Positions 5,955 through 5,959 of a DNA stretch of 5,959 bases are shown here, piece by piece. The notes beneath the pieces were generated by a model that saw only the letters and a program-made list of their open reading frames with translations, was not told the origin of the DNA and searched no databases. Position 1 is the first letter of the stretch; each line of letters begins with the position of its first letter. The DNA is from Claveliimonas sp963592205 (lineage in GTDB: Bacteria; Bacillota; Clostridia; Lachnospirales; Lachnospiraceae), in contig CAVAVU010000006.1 in assembly GCA_963592205.1 (NCBI GenBank), positions 1 through 5,959 on the forward strand. The letters are read 5' to 3'. Both the position numbers and the translations under genes were made by a program.

Positions 5955-5959
5955 TATTT

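Overview
The window looks like chromosomal DNA from a low-to-moderate-GC Firmicute, most likely a gut clostridium of the Lachnospiraceae type. The signs are strong GGAGG-type ribosome binding sites, short intergenic gaps with all genes on one strand, a CIRCE heat-shock operator, and protein families typical of that group (bacterial NSS transporter, DUF3877-like protein). The taxonomic placement is inference from style and family content, since no rRNA or marker gene is present.

Region 1 (1-700) is a self-contained heat-shock unit. It has an AT-rich upstream stretch with no gene, a near-perfect CIRCE (79-105) overlapping the -35 of a sigma-A-type promoter, a small heat-shock protein gene (195-620), and a strong intrinsic terminator (670-700).

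Region 2 (702-5907) is a run of five co-directional genes with gaps of only 17-43 bases and no visible internal terminator. It follows an extended -10 promoter (702-730) and is probably one operon. In order it encodes an 11-TM sodium-dependent amino-acid symporter of the NSS/SNF family, a single-chain ThrE-type threonine/serine exporter, a PLP-dependent low-specificity L-threonine aldolase, a DUF3877-like protein of unknown function, and a LysR-family regulator. The plausible theme is control of the cytoplasmic threonine/serine/glycine pool: sodium-coupled uptake, export of excess, cleavage of threonine to glycine and acetaldehyde, and sensing by the LysR protein. The substrate of the symporter and the effector of the regulator cannot be read from sequence.

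Region 3 (5908-5959) is a short non-coding end with a 6-bp hairpin lacking a good U-tract. It is followed by a CCTTGAAAATT stretch resembling the boxA-like sequences of Firmicute rRNA leaders, and is cut off by the window edge.

No tRNA, rRNA, CRISPR, insertion sequence or prophage gene was seen. Most of the window is ordinary. The points worth a second look are the CIRCE/-35 overlap, a perfect 10-bp tandem duplication of the ribosome binding site plus ATG at the symporter start, the fused exporter, the uncharacterised fourth gene, and the window's right edge.
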